Positions 9,164 through 16,751 of a stretch of DNA of 21,641 nucleotides are shown here, piece after piece. The notes beneath the pieces were generated by a model. The model worked only from the letters and a program-made list of their open reading frames with translations. It searched no databases and had not been told where the DNA came from. The position numbers were made by a program, and so were the translations under genes. This DNA comes from Tannerella sp. (GTDB lineage: Bacteria > Bacteroidota > Bacteroidia > Bacteroidales > Tannerellaceae). Location of the stretch: assembly GCA_031283915.1 (NCBI GenBank), contig JAITAY010000215.1, positions 1 to 21,641 of the forward strand, written 5' to 3'. Each line of letters starts with the position of its first letter. Position 1 is the first letter of the stretch.

Positions 9164-12100
9164 ACGGGTTGGCCGGAGTCGGGGCTGTTTTTTTGCGTCG
9201 GCGGAAAATTTCGGTGAGTGTGGAGAAGTCCTTGTGAAACATGATGCCTACGCCCTGGCGATTCATGGCTTTGTGATAGCGATACAGGTCATTGGCATGA
9301 TTATATGCCTTCAAACGAATTTCACCGCCCGGGGTCAGTTTGTATTCCAAATCAAATTCACCGATGAAGGCATTGGTCTGTATCGAACTGTTTTTGTATC
9401 CGAAATTCCCGTTGAAGAGCAGGCGATTGTCCAGCAGCTGGCTGGAAAGCAACATCTCGACTTCGGGATTCGTCACGTCGTCCTGTCGCGAACGGATGTT
9501 GGTTCCGATTTGCACTTTGTCCGTCAGGCTGTTCAGGATGTTGGACAACTGAGCGGAGAGCGCTGAGGAAGCAACCGCACTGAACTCGTCGCTCCGGGAA
9601 TCGTTCATCGAATAGTCGGGTGTATAAAATTTGTTGAGCGCCAGCAGATAGACGATTTGCCGTGCCATCATGTCTTCCGTGTCGATAAATGATTTCACCT
9701 GTCGCACCAGTTCTCCGGAGGAATTGGGCAGCTCCATGTCGAACGAGATTGCGGGGCTTTGCAGGCGGCCGTTCAGGTTCAGCACGCAATTGACGGGCAC
9801 GCTGGTGCGCAGCGTCTCTTTGCTCAGTGACTGGTCGAGATCTTCGATGTTGGCGGTCAGGAAATAGATTGCCTGAAGATTCAGGTTGGCTTCCATCGGG
9901 TCACCCCCAAAATCAATGCGGCTCCCTTCACGAATCTGGAAATCCTTGCGGATCAGTTGTTGCAGGCTGAAATTGTAATTTCCGTTGCGGATCGTATAAC
10001 TTCCGTGCATGGAGAGCATGTCGGTTTGCGAGTCATACGCTATCTGCATGTCGCCGCTGCCGTTTCCTCTGATCCTGTCGCCGCTGCCGGGATCCATCAC
10101 CAACCCCAGACTGGCTTCGGGTGTCACCTCAATCAGACAGTTAACACGAACCCCGGCGCCCCTGTCGCTGTTTGCGGGAGATAGGGCGGTAGCCGTCTGT
10201 CGGGGCATCGTGCCTGCCGGCAACGGGTCGCGAAACCGGATAAAATCGTACTCTCCGGCTGTGGAGCTGTGCATGAAGTTAAATTCCAGATTCGTTTTCG
10301 GGTTGCTCTGGAGGGTAGCGTCGATCGACACCAACTGTTCGTTGCCTTTGATCCGTGCATTCCCACTGCCGTATACCATGCCGTATATCTGCGGGTTAAT
10401 TCTTTCCGGAGCATCGTAGATCAACAAATTCCGTGCTTTGACATCGGCCTGAAATGTAAAATTCTTCAGGCAGTTGTGCTGTACATCGAAACTGACGGTT
10501 CCACTGTTGCCGTTCCTGTCCCGTATCGCAAGCTCTTTTCCCCAAATGGAGGCAGGCGTAAGATAAACCGTATCGGAAAACGTGTAGTCAGTGTTCAGGA
10601 AATCGACGCCGATACGCCCTTCATTCACGAAAGCACTGCCTTCAAAGGACAACCGGCTGAAAGGGCCGAAGAGATGTATATCCCCGTACGCGCGTCCCTC
10701 AATCACTTTCGTAAATCCGTTTACGTAGGGATGAAGCATGGCCAGGTCCATGTCGCGGGCGGCAAACCGGAGCGAAAGCCCTGCCTTGGGGCCGGCCGGG
10801 AAGATAAGCCCGTCTACGTCTGTCCACGTGCTGTCGTTCCGGTAGATCGTTCCCATCAATAGAATCCCTTCCTGATCATTGTCCCATTCGCTGAACAGCT
10901 TCAGGTATCCCTGCTCTACCTGATTGAAAGAAAAATGCTGCACTTCCAGATTGGTATTCATGGCAGGCGTTCCGTAGAGGTTGTTCAGGGATACCGTGCC
11001 GGTGGCTCGTCCGCCAAACTGCAATGCCGGGATATTCACGATATCGAAGATATGGCTCAATTCGATATCATTCAGGTTAACGAGAATCGCTTCCTTCGGA
11101 TTCCTGACCGAAGCCGTGCCGTTGATGCGCAGATATTGTTCGCCTTTCGAGATGTAAAAGTTGTCGATCGTGGTATTGCCGTTCATGACTGTGATCGAGG
11201 CCGGCTCCATGTTCCAGATGGAGTCTCTGACAACAATCCGGTTGGGTTCAAGCGTGACTTCGGTACGCAGGCTCGGCTGGTTGTTCCCGTCTCTGTCGGT
11301 AACCAGGAGGGTGGAAGCCGTGAATGTCGCCTGGGCGATTCGGGTCTGATCCTTCAGGCTTTCAAGAGACAGCTCGGTTTTGATCTGGTCGTCGGCTGCC
11401 CGGGAATCAAGTTGTATGGTATTGCGGGCGCCTTTCTTGTGAACAAACGTTGTTTTCGCTTGCAGGAGGATGTGCCCGTTGGGATTGTCAAGCTCCAAGG
11501 AGCCGCACTCAAACACCGACTTTCCAATCCGGAACCGGGGCAAGATCGCATTGAGCCGGAACGTGTCACGGAGATTGTCGTATTGAGCGGAGATATGCCC
11601 CTGTTCGAGATTGGCAAACGGCAACTTGAACATGGCGGCAAGCGATTCGGTATTTTCCAGCGTCATCGTCAGCGAAAAGGCATTGTCCGCTGTCTGTTCG
11701 CTGTCTTTCAGCGGCAGCGACGGCAGATACGTCCGCAACGTGTGCAACAGCGACGGCGCCAGTGAAGCAAATGAATACGCGCCCGTGATTTCGCCGTTCA
11801 GAAGCTCCGACCGGATCGTCAGTTTACGGCCATTCTCCCCGTTGATCGCTTCGATTTGCAGCGTATCCAGCCGGAAAGACTTCTCCGCCGTTTGAAATGA
11901 GAAATCATCCACAACGATTTGTCCGACGAAGTTATCCGGATGATTTCCGGTAAAATGAGTCGAAAGATTCAGAGACATTTGCGGCTGATCGTAGTTACTG
12001 GTGATATGCAGTTTGTCCGGACGGAGATCGGTCAGACGGGCGGAGATTTGAAAAACGGAATGTTCGCCGTCGTTCTTGACAAAACCTTCCGCGTGCAGTT

Positions 12101-13586
12101 TTCCGTTGGTGTCGTTCACCTCAAGCCGGCCGTGAAACTCCTGCCGGCTGAAATCGCCTGCAAGCAGGATGTTCTCATATCGGTAACCTTTATATTCCAA
12201 CTGATTTACTTGCGCCAGCATATTCCCCGCGAACGAGTTGTCGGCAGAGCGGGAGACATCCAGTTCGGCAGAAAAGCGAACTGTCCCCCATGGATTATCC
12301 TCATCAAACAACTGTCCGACATCCCATTCGGAGGAAGCGATTCGGCCTTTCACATAAAACGCAATTTGTTCCTCCCGTTTATGTCCAATCAACATGTCCA
12401 TTTCGAGAGAACCGATGTCCGACTGTAATTTACCGAAGGCTACCAGATGGTCGGTAAAGCCGGATATTTCGCCGGTAAAGTCGATTTGTCCCAGTCGCAG
12501 TACCGGCGCGGAAAGGGCGAATGAGTTTTCCGTCAGCCGGCCGGCTATCCCGGACAGCCTGGCAGCAGTCAGTTGCAGCCGGTCAATACGTCCGAACAGG
12601 TAAGCTGTTTCCGGCAGCAGGAGATGCTTCAACTCCATTTCTCCCTGAAACGACAGAGCACCGTTCTGTTTCAGTGTCAGTTTCCGGACGTACAAATCGT
12701 TCAGGAATCCGGACACCTCTGCCGAGAGTTCCATTTTCTCCGGGAAATGCCGTAATTCAGGTACGAAGGCGGTAAAATCGCGCAGGCAGAGGCCGGAGGC
12801 ATTCAGATGAAGTTCGACGGAGGCGTCGGCCGGCTTCGAAGCGAGGCTGTCGGCATCAAGAAAGCAGATACGGGCGTCCGTGATTTGCAGCAGCGTTTCC
12901 GGCAGACGGATATCCAGCCCGTCGAGAGCGACGCCCTGCCGGTTTCCGCTCAAGCGTGTCGATAATTTTTCCAGCCGGAAACCGGAACGTTCCTGAAAAC
13001 TCAGTGTCCGGATACGGGCATTCAGGCTGTCACCGTCCAGTCTGTCCAGCGAAACCTGTCCGTTCAGCTTCTCCACCAGCACGTGGTTTGGATCGAATGT
13101 CTGCGATGCATCGGGTGTGTCGGCCACGTCGTAGCGGAAGTTACCGTTCCGGAACAGGATGGAATGTATTTGGAGGTTGACATTCGGATGTTGTATGGTG
13201 TCTCGGGAGGTGAAAGCGTCCAGTAGAAATTGCAGGTTGAGTGGAGCGGCGGATGTTTCGCGATGCAGGTTGAGCGAAAAGTTGAACAGGCGTACCGTTG
13301 TGAAGACCCATTTCTTCTGCAGAAGCAGCGGCCACACCTCGAATCCGGCGGAAACATGACCGGCCTCAAACAGTCGTTCGCCGCGCCGGTCATCCAGCGA
13401 CACGTCGCTCAATGCCAAACGGTTTAGCCAGACAAGCTCCACCTTTCCGATCTTCACAGGGACATTCAATTGAGAAGACAGAAATTCGCTCGCTTCCTTC
13501 GCTATCTTCCTCTGTGCTTGTGGCACACGCAGCAATGTAGCCGGTAACGCATAAAAAATACTCCACAGGATGAGGAGCGCAATCAC
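9162..13586 (-). CDS. tamB: TamB-family translocation/assembly module protein, 1474 aa
   Basis: This is a TamB/DUF490 (AsmA-like) protein, a periplasm-spanning inner-membrane-anchored protein linked to outer-membrane assembly and, in other bacteria, phospholipid transport. It begins with one hydrophobic anchor (IALLILWSIFYALPATLL, residues ~2-19), followed by a long repetitive beta-strand region without enzyme motifs. The C-terminal ~300 residues form the DUF490 domain (NGNYNFSLQQLIRKDFQI; IDTEDMMARQIVYLLALNKF; final LDLEYKLTPGGEIRLKAYN-type strand). Length is close to other Bacteroidetes TamB proteins. The start given is GTG at 13586-13584; the upstream in-frame stretch (NKEAIRVLKYI) looks like a natural extension but contains no ATG, so initiation could be further upstream at a rare codon. 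It is convergent with the giant gene and divergent from tsaD. Confidence 0.88.
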   Translation of the reverse strand: MIALLILWSIFYALPATLLRVPQAQRKIAKEASEFLSSQLNVPVKIGKVELVWLNRLALSDVSLDDRRGERLFEAGHVSAGFEVWPLLLQKKWVFTTVRLFNFSLNLHRETSAAPLNLQFLLDAFTSRDTIQHPNVNLQIHSILFRNGNFRYDVADTPDASQTFDPNHVLVEKLNGQVSLDRLDGDSLNARIRTLSFQERSGFRLEKLSTRLSGNRQGVALDGLDIRLPETLLQITDARICFLDADSLASKPADASVELHLNASGLCLRDFTAFVPELRHFPEKMELSAEVSGFLNDLYVRKLTLKQNGALSFQGEMELKHLLLPETAYLFGRIDRLQLTAARLSGIAGRLTENSFALSAPVLRLGQIDFTGEISGFTDHLVAFGKLQSDIGSLEMDMLIGHKREEQIAFYVKGRIASSEWDVGQLFDEDNPWGTVRFSAELDVSRSADNSFAGNMLAQVNQLEYKGYRYENILLAGDFSRQEFHGRLEVNDTNGKLHAEGFVKNDGEHSVFQISARLTDLRPDKLHITSNYDQPQMSLNLSTHFTGNHPDNFVGQIVVDDFSFQTAEKSFRLDTLQIEAINGENGRKLTIRSELLNGEITGAYSFASLAPSLLHTLRTYLPSLPLKDSEQTADNAFSLTMTLENTESLAAMFKLPFANLEQGHISAQYDNLRDTFRLNAILPRFRIGKSVFECGSLELDNPNGHILLQAKTTFVHKKGARNTIQLDSRAADDQIKTELSLESLKDQTRIAQATFTASTLLVTDRDGNNQPSLRTEVTLEPNRIVVRDSIWNMEPASITVMNGNTTIDNFYISKGEQYLRINGTASVRNPKEAILVNLNDIELSHIFDIVNIPALQFGGRATGTVSLNNLYGTPAMNTNLEVQHFSFNQVEQGYLKLFSEWDNDQEGILLMGTIYRNDSTWTDVDGLIFPAGPKAGLSLRFAARDMDLAMLHPYVNGFTKVIEGRAYGDIHLFGPFSRLSFEGSAFVNEGRIGVDFLNTDYTFSDTVYLTPASIWGKELAIRDRNGNSGTVSFDVQHNCLKNFTFQADVKARNLLIYDAPERINPQIYGMVYGSGNARIKGNEQLVSIDATLQSNPKTNLEFNFMHSSTAGEYDFIRFRDPLPAGTMPRQTATALSPANSDRGAGVRVNCLIEVTPEASLGLVMDPGSGDRIRGNGSGDMQIAYDSQTDMLSMHGSYTIRNGNYNFSLQQLIRKDFQIREGSRIDFGGDPMEANLNLQAIYFLTANIEDLDQSLSKETLRTSVPVNCVLNLNGRLQSPAISFDMELPNSSGELVRQVKSFIDTEDMMARQIVYLLALNKFYTPDYSMNDSRSDEFSAVASSALSAQLSNILNSLTDKVQIGTNIRSRQDDVTNPEVEMLLSSQLLDNRLLFNGNFGYKNSSIQTNAFIGEFDLEYKLTPGGEIRLKAYNHANDLYRYHKAMNRQGVGIMFHKDFSTLTEIFRRRKKTAPTPANP

Positions 13587-13757
13587 TATGTACTTTAAAA
13601 CCCTAATAGCCTCTTTATTTATTTGTTATCTTTACCTGAACACCTTTCTACATCCGGTCGGCCTACCCGGTTTTCACCGGACAACCGTAATTTTAGTCCA
13701 CAAAAATAGTGCATATCGCGGTAGATTTCGTTATTTTGCGCTCCATTTTATTTTATT
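13587..13757. promoter_or_regulatory. Divergent tamB / tsaD intergenic promoter region
   Basis: This 171-bp A/T-rich spacer separates two divergent genes and should hold both promoters. On the minus strand TATTTTTG (13708-13701) matches the Bacteroidetes -7 consensus TAnnTTTG exactly and would place tamB transcription start about 100 nt before its GTG; no good -33 TTTG was seen. On the plus strand only near matches exist (TAGATTTC at 13722-13729; TTATTTTG at 13731-13738), upstream of tsaD. A 63-codon open frame across this spacer looks fortuitous. Confidence 0.4.
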
Positions 13758-14780
13758 ATGAGCATAACGATTTTGGGAATCGAATCATCCTGTGACGATA
13801 CTTCCTGCGCCGTGATACGCGACGGAATGCTGCTGTCCAACGTGATCGCCGGGCAGGCGGTGCACGCAGCCTATGGCGGCGTGGTGCCGGAGCTGGCCTC
13901 GCGTGCCCATCAACAGAACATCATCCCCGTGACGGCGGAAGCCCTCAAACGCGCCGGTATCCGGCAGGAGGAATTGAGTGCGATCGCCTTCACACGCGGG
14001 CCGGGGTTGCTCGGCTCGCTGCTGGTGGGTGTCTCCTTTGCCAAAGGGCTGGCGCTCGCACTGCGTCGTCCCGTCATCGAGGTAAATCATTTGCAGGCAC
14101 ATGTGCTGGCTCATTTTATCAAGCAGACGCCGGACAGCGACCGGCATCCGCAATTCCCGTTTCTCTGCCTGCTGGTATCGGGAGGCAATTCCCAAATAAT
14201 CCGGGTGCAGGCGTATAATAAGATGAAGATTATCGGGCAAACGATCGACGATGCCGCCGGCGAAGCCTTCGACAAGTGTGCCAAGGTGATGGGACTGGGC
14301 TATCCGGGCGGGCCGGTCGTGAATCGCCTGGCGAATGAAGGTAATCCGGCCGCCTTTCTTTTCAGCAAACCGCATGTGCCCGGTTATGATTACAGTTTCA
14401 GCGGCCTGAAGACTTCGTTTCTCTATACGCTGCGTGACGCACTGAAGGGAAATCCGGATTTCATTGAGCAAAACAGGGCGGATTTGTGTGCATCGTTGCA
14501 GGCTACCATCATTGAAATACTGATGAGCAAATTGCGAAAGGCGGCAGCAGACTTGAAAATACGGGAAATCGCCGTCGCCGGAGGTGTGTCGGCCAATTCG
14601 GGGTTGCGGGACGCTTTTCGTGAACATGCCGCACGTTTCGGATGGAACGTGTATCTCCCGCCCAACGCTTTCACGACGGACAACGCGGCGATGGTTGCCA
14701 TGACCGGATATTTCAAATATCAGGAGGGCGATTTCTGTTCGATGGACGCTGTTCCGTTCTCGCGGACGTTGGTAGAATGA
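13758..14780 (+). CDS. tsaD: tRNA N6-adenosine threonylcarbamoyltransferase TsaD
   Basis: TsaD transfers the threonylcarbamoyl group from TC-AMP to A37 of ANN-decoding tRNAs (t6A37), working with TsaB and TsaE in the cytoplasm. The 340-aa length is normal. Family hallmarks are ILGIESSCDDTS at the N-terminus, the metal-binding HxxxH (NHLQAHVLAH, H111 and H115), GGNSQI, the DDAAGEAFDKCAKVMGLGYPGGP block, AVAGGVSANSGLR and TTDNAA with D308. The ATG at 13758 follows a T/A-rich leader and gives the standard MSITILGIESSCDD start. tamB is divergent and cinA follows in the same direction after 226 bp; the gap contains an inverted-repeat element. The identification is secure. Confidence 0.98.
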   Translation: MSITILGIESSCDDTSCAVIRDGMLLSNVIAGQAVHAAYGGVVPELASRAHQQNIIPVTAEALKRAGIRQEELSAIAFTRGPGLLGSLLVGVSFAKGLALALRRPVIEVNHLQAHVLAHFIKQTPDSDRHPQFPFLCLLVSGGNSQIIRVQAYNKMKIIGQTIDDAAGEAFDKCAKVMGLGYPGGPVVNRLANEGNPAAFLFSKPHVPGYDYSFSGLKTSFLYTLRDALKGNPDFIEQNRADLCASLQATIIEILMSKLRKAAADLKIREIAVAGGVSANSGLRDAFREHAARFGWNVYLPPNAFTTDNAAMVAMTGYFKYQEGDFCSMDAVPFSRTLVE

Positions 14781-14821
14781 CCGGAAACGACCGTGAAGGA
14801 TGGCATTATCGGAGTATAAAT

Positions 14822-14969
14822 GGGTGCATTTCAAACTATCGCTTTGCGGAAACGTCCGGAAAGTCGTTCTCACGTCGCGCTTTTGTGTAGAAGCGTTCGG
14901 GAAAGAATCGCTACGTGGGGATCTCATATTATGGGAAGTAAGATGAACACGACCATTTGAAATGCACCC
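14822..14969. repeat. 148-bp element bounded by a perfect 14-bp inverted repeat (copy 1)
   Basis: GGGTGCATTTCAAA (14822-14835) is the exact reverse complement of TTTGAAATGCACCC (14956-14969). The 120-bp interior has no convincing gene. The same right-end motif, ACCATTTGAAATGCAYCC (17 of 18 identical), occurs at 19589-19606, and a related left end occurs at 19339. This suggests a short mobile or repeat element (MITE-like) rather than a chance hairpin. The TTTG inside the right arm lies 20 nt before CGATTTTG (14980-14987), a partial -7 box, so the element may contribute a weak promoter to cinA. No target-site duplication was identified. Confidence 0.5.
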
Positions 14970-15006
14970 TTACCAGAGACGATTTTGAAACATTAATATT
15001 AAAGAT

Positions 15007-16242
15007 ATGGACGTTGAAATTATTACGATTGGCGATGAGCTGCTGATTGGACAGGTGGTGGATACCAATTCCGCATGGATGGGACAGGTGTTGAATGATT
15101 ACGGTTTCCGGGTGATTCGCCGCACGGCAGTCGGTGATGCGGAGGAGGAGATCATCTCTGCCATCGACGCGGCGAAAAACAGGGCGCCGTTAGTCCTGCT
15201 TACCGGCGGTTTAGGCCCGACAAGAGACGATCTCACCTTGCGAACGCTCTGCCGCTATTTTGATTGCCGGCTGCACTTTTCGGAAGCCGTCTACGCGGAT
15301 ATTGAACGGTTTTTCCGTCTGCGCGGTCGCACGGTGAACGAATTGACACGCCTTCAGGCGATGGTGCCCGACCGGTGTACCGTCATCCGAAACCAGGCTG
15401 GAACGGCGCCGTGTACCTGGTTCGATCGCGAGGGATTTACGCTGGTTTCCATGCCGGGTGTACCCTCCGAAATGCAATGGCTGATGACGAACGAGGTATT
15501 GCCCCGCCTGGCGAAACGGTTTCGCAGAGACTTATACCTCCGGCATCAAACGTACTGGGTCAGGGATTATACGGAATCGGAACTGGCCATGCATTTGTCC
15601 GGTTTCGAGGATGCTTTGCCGCCATCCGTCAAACTGGCCTATTTGCCGCAGGCGGGCGTCATCCGTCTGCGCCTGTCGGCTTCCGGACAGGAAGCCGGAC
15701 AGGTTGACGGGACGATGGCGGCTTTGCGGACAACGCTGGAAGACCTGTTGGCGGGACATATCCTTGCGGGCGAAGACAAGCCCGTTGAAACGATCGTCGG
15801 TGAACGTCTGCGTGAACGGGGCTGTACGGTCGGCACGGCAGAAAGCTGCACGGGCGGCGCCATTGCCGCCTTACTGACCTCGGTAGCGGGCAGTTCCGGT
15901 TATTTTGTCGGAAGCGTTGTCGCGTATGCCAACACGGTAAAGCAACACGTGCTGGGCGTGAAGGAAGACGATTTGCAACAGCGGGGCGCCGTGAGCCGCG
16001 AGGTCGTGGAACAAATGGCGCGGGGCGCACTGAATGTGCTGGGATGCGATTACGCCATTGCCACGTCGGGGATTGCCGGGCCGGACGGCGGCACGCCGGA
16101 TAAACCGGTCGGCAGCGTATGGATTGCCGTAGCCTCGGGAGACGGCGTGACCTCCCGCCGTTATCAATTCGGCGACCTCCGCGCACAAAATGTTCAGCGT
16201 GCCACGCTGATGGCATTGCTGATGTTGCTGGAAAGGCTGTGA
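15007..16242 (+). CDS. cinA: CinA family protein: MoCF-like domain plus nicotinamide-nucleotide amidohydrolase
   Basis: This is a full two-domain CinA of 411 aa. The N-terminal ~170 residues are the molybdopterin-binding-like COG1058 domain (EIITIGDELLIGQVVDTNS; GGLGPTRDD at 67-75), reported to hydrolyse ADP-ribose. The C-terminal ~155 residues are the PncC/CinA domain (GTAESCTGG at 276-284; ATSGIAGPDGGTPDKPVGSVW), which deamidates NMN to NaMN in pyridine nucleotide salvage. The ATG at 15007 follows an A/T-rich leader (ACATTAATATTAAAGAT) and gives the canonical MDVEIITIGDELL start. It is cytoplasmic. The gene lies behind tsaD. From memory, cinA in Bacteroides-type genomes is often followed by rpmB/rpmG, which are absent here. 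The competence link in the name does not imply competence. Confidence 0.96.
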   Translation: MDVEIITIGDELLIGQVVDTNSAWMGQVLNDYGFRVIRRTAVGDAEEEIISAIDAAKNRAPLVLLTGGLGPTRDDLTLRTLCRYFDCRLHFSEAVYADIERFFRLRGRTVNELTRLQAMVPDRCTVIRNQAGTAPCTWFDREGFTLVSMPGVPSEMQWLMTNEVLPRLAKRFRRDLYLRHQTYWVRDYTESELAMHLSGFEDALPPSVKLAYLPQAGVIRLRLSASGQEAGQVDGTMAALRTTLEDLLAGHILAGEDKPVETIVGERLRERGCTVGTAESCTGGAIAALLTSVAGSSGYFVGSVVAYANTVKQHVLGVKEDDLQQRGAVSREVVEQMARGALNVLGCDYAIATSGIAGPDGGTPDKPVGSVWIAVASGDGVTSRRYQFGDLRAQNVQRATLMALLMLLERL

Positions 16243-16393
16243 ACGAATTTTCGATCCTCGGTCCGGCAGAAAGCCCGTCCGTCATGAGGACAAAGACGTC
16301 GTCTTGCGATGTAAATGAAAGATGTCCTGCTGAGTATCCCTGTACTTTACTGCTATACTGCGTGCGGGAAGATTTTGCGCAAAAACAGGCGTT

Positions 16394-16433
16394 GTTAATG
16401 GTTAATGGTTAATGGTTAATGATTAATGATTAG
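16394..16433. repeat. 7-bp tandem repeat, (GTTAATG)n
   Basis: There are four exact GTTAATG units (16394-16421), then ATTAATG and a partial ATTAG unit. This simple-sequence tract lies within the 509-bp non-coding region between cinA and the porin gene, about 240 bp upstream of the predicted porin promoter. Such tracts can change copy number by slippage, but it is too far from the promoter boxes to predict phase variation. The 16243-16393 part of this gap shows nothing I can support. Confidence 0.7.
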
Positions 16434-16541
16434 CGGATAGGAGAATAGCGGTCGGTAGCGTCGTGACAGGACGAAGCTGTCCGATCAAACCCTCACTTCT
16501 ACTCCTTTCCCTCCAACTGCCGCTTTTCTGCCAACCGCCCT

Positions 16542-16573
16542 CTACTTACTACTAACTACTAGCTACTAACTAC
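16542..16573. repeat. Degenerate TACTAAC-type tandem repeat
   Basis: CTACTTACTACTAACTACTAG and the following CTACTAACTAC form an irregular 7-8-bp tandem repeat inside a pyrimidine-rich stretch (about 16490-16580). Read on the minus strand it gives GTTAGTAG-type units, loosely resembling the GTTAATG units at 16394, so the two tracts face each other across ~110 bp. No gene or RNA was recognised between them. Confidence 0.5.
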
Positions 16574-16638
16574 CCCTTTATGCACAAATCACGCTATTCA
16601 CAGCATAATCACAAAAAACGACTATACCCACAAATAGG

Positions 16639-16658
16639 TATTTTCGTTATTGAAAATA
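16639..16658. promoter_or_regulatory. A/T-rich dyad upstream of the porin promoter (possible operator)
   Basis: TATTTTC (16639-16645) and GAAAATA (16652-16658) form a perfect 7-bp inverted repeat around GTTATT; a wider GACTAT / ATAGTC pair brackets it at 16620-16625 and 16656-16661. It ends 13 bp before the predicted -33 box, a position suited to an activator or repressor site. No known regulator is identified; an iron-responsive factor would fit the downstream genes but is only a guess. Confidence 0.35.
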
Positions 16659-16671
16659 GTCACAGATGGCG

Positions 16672-16703
16672 ATTGTATCCGGAGTCTGATGCGCTTAACT
16701 TTG
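16672..16703 (+). promoter_or_regulatory. Bacteroidetes-type promoter for the porin-imelysin operon
   Basis: The -7 box TAACTTTG (16696-16703) matches TAnnTTTG exactly. ATTG (16672-16675), three of four matches to the -33 TTTG, lies 20 nt upstream, which is the usual spacing for Bacteroidetes primary-sigma promoters. Transcription would start near 16710, leaving a 5' leader of about 40 nt before the ATG at 16752. No other equally good match was seen in the 509-bp gap. Confidence 0.6.
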
Positions 16704-16751
16704 TCGGCCAGAAAAGGCCTATTTGTAAGGCGCAACTAAAGCGGTAGAATA

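Noticed and set aside
9141..9566. Plus-strand 141-codon frame opposite the tamB 3' end
   Set aside because: It lies fully within the terminator and tamB coding sequence and has no recognisable domain.
13570..13761. 63-codon frame between tamB and tsaD
   Set aside because: It overlaps the tamB start and the tsaD ATG and crosses the expected divergent promoters; no similarity was recognised.
14952..14987. A true cinA promoter formed by the repeat element's TTTG and CGATTTTG
   Set aside because: Spacing is right but the -7 box lacks the TA, so it is recorded only as a possibility within the repeat entry.
16639..16658. Fur box in front of the porin gene
   Set aside because: The dyad does not match the GATAATGATAATCATTATC-type consensus closely enough to name a Fur site.
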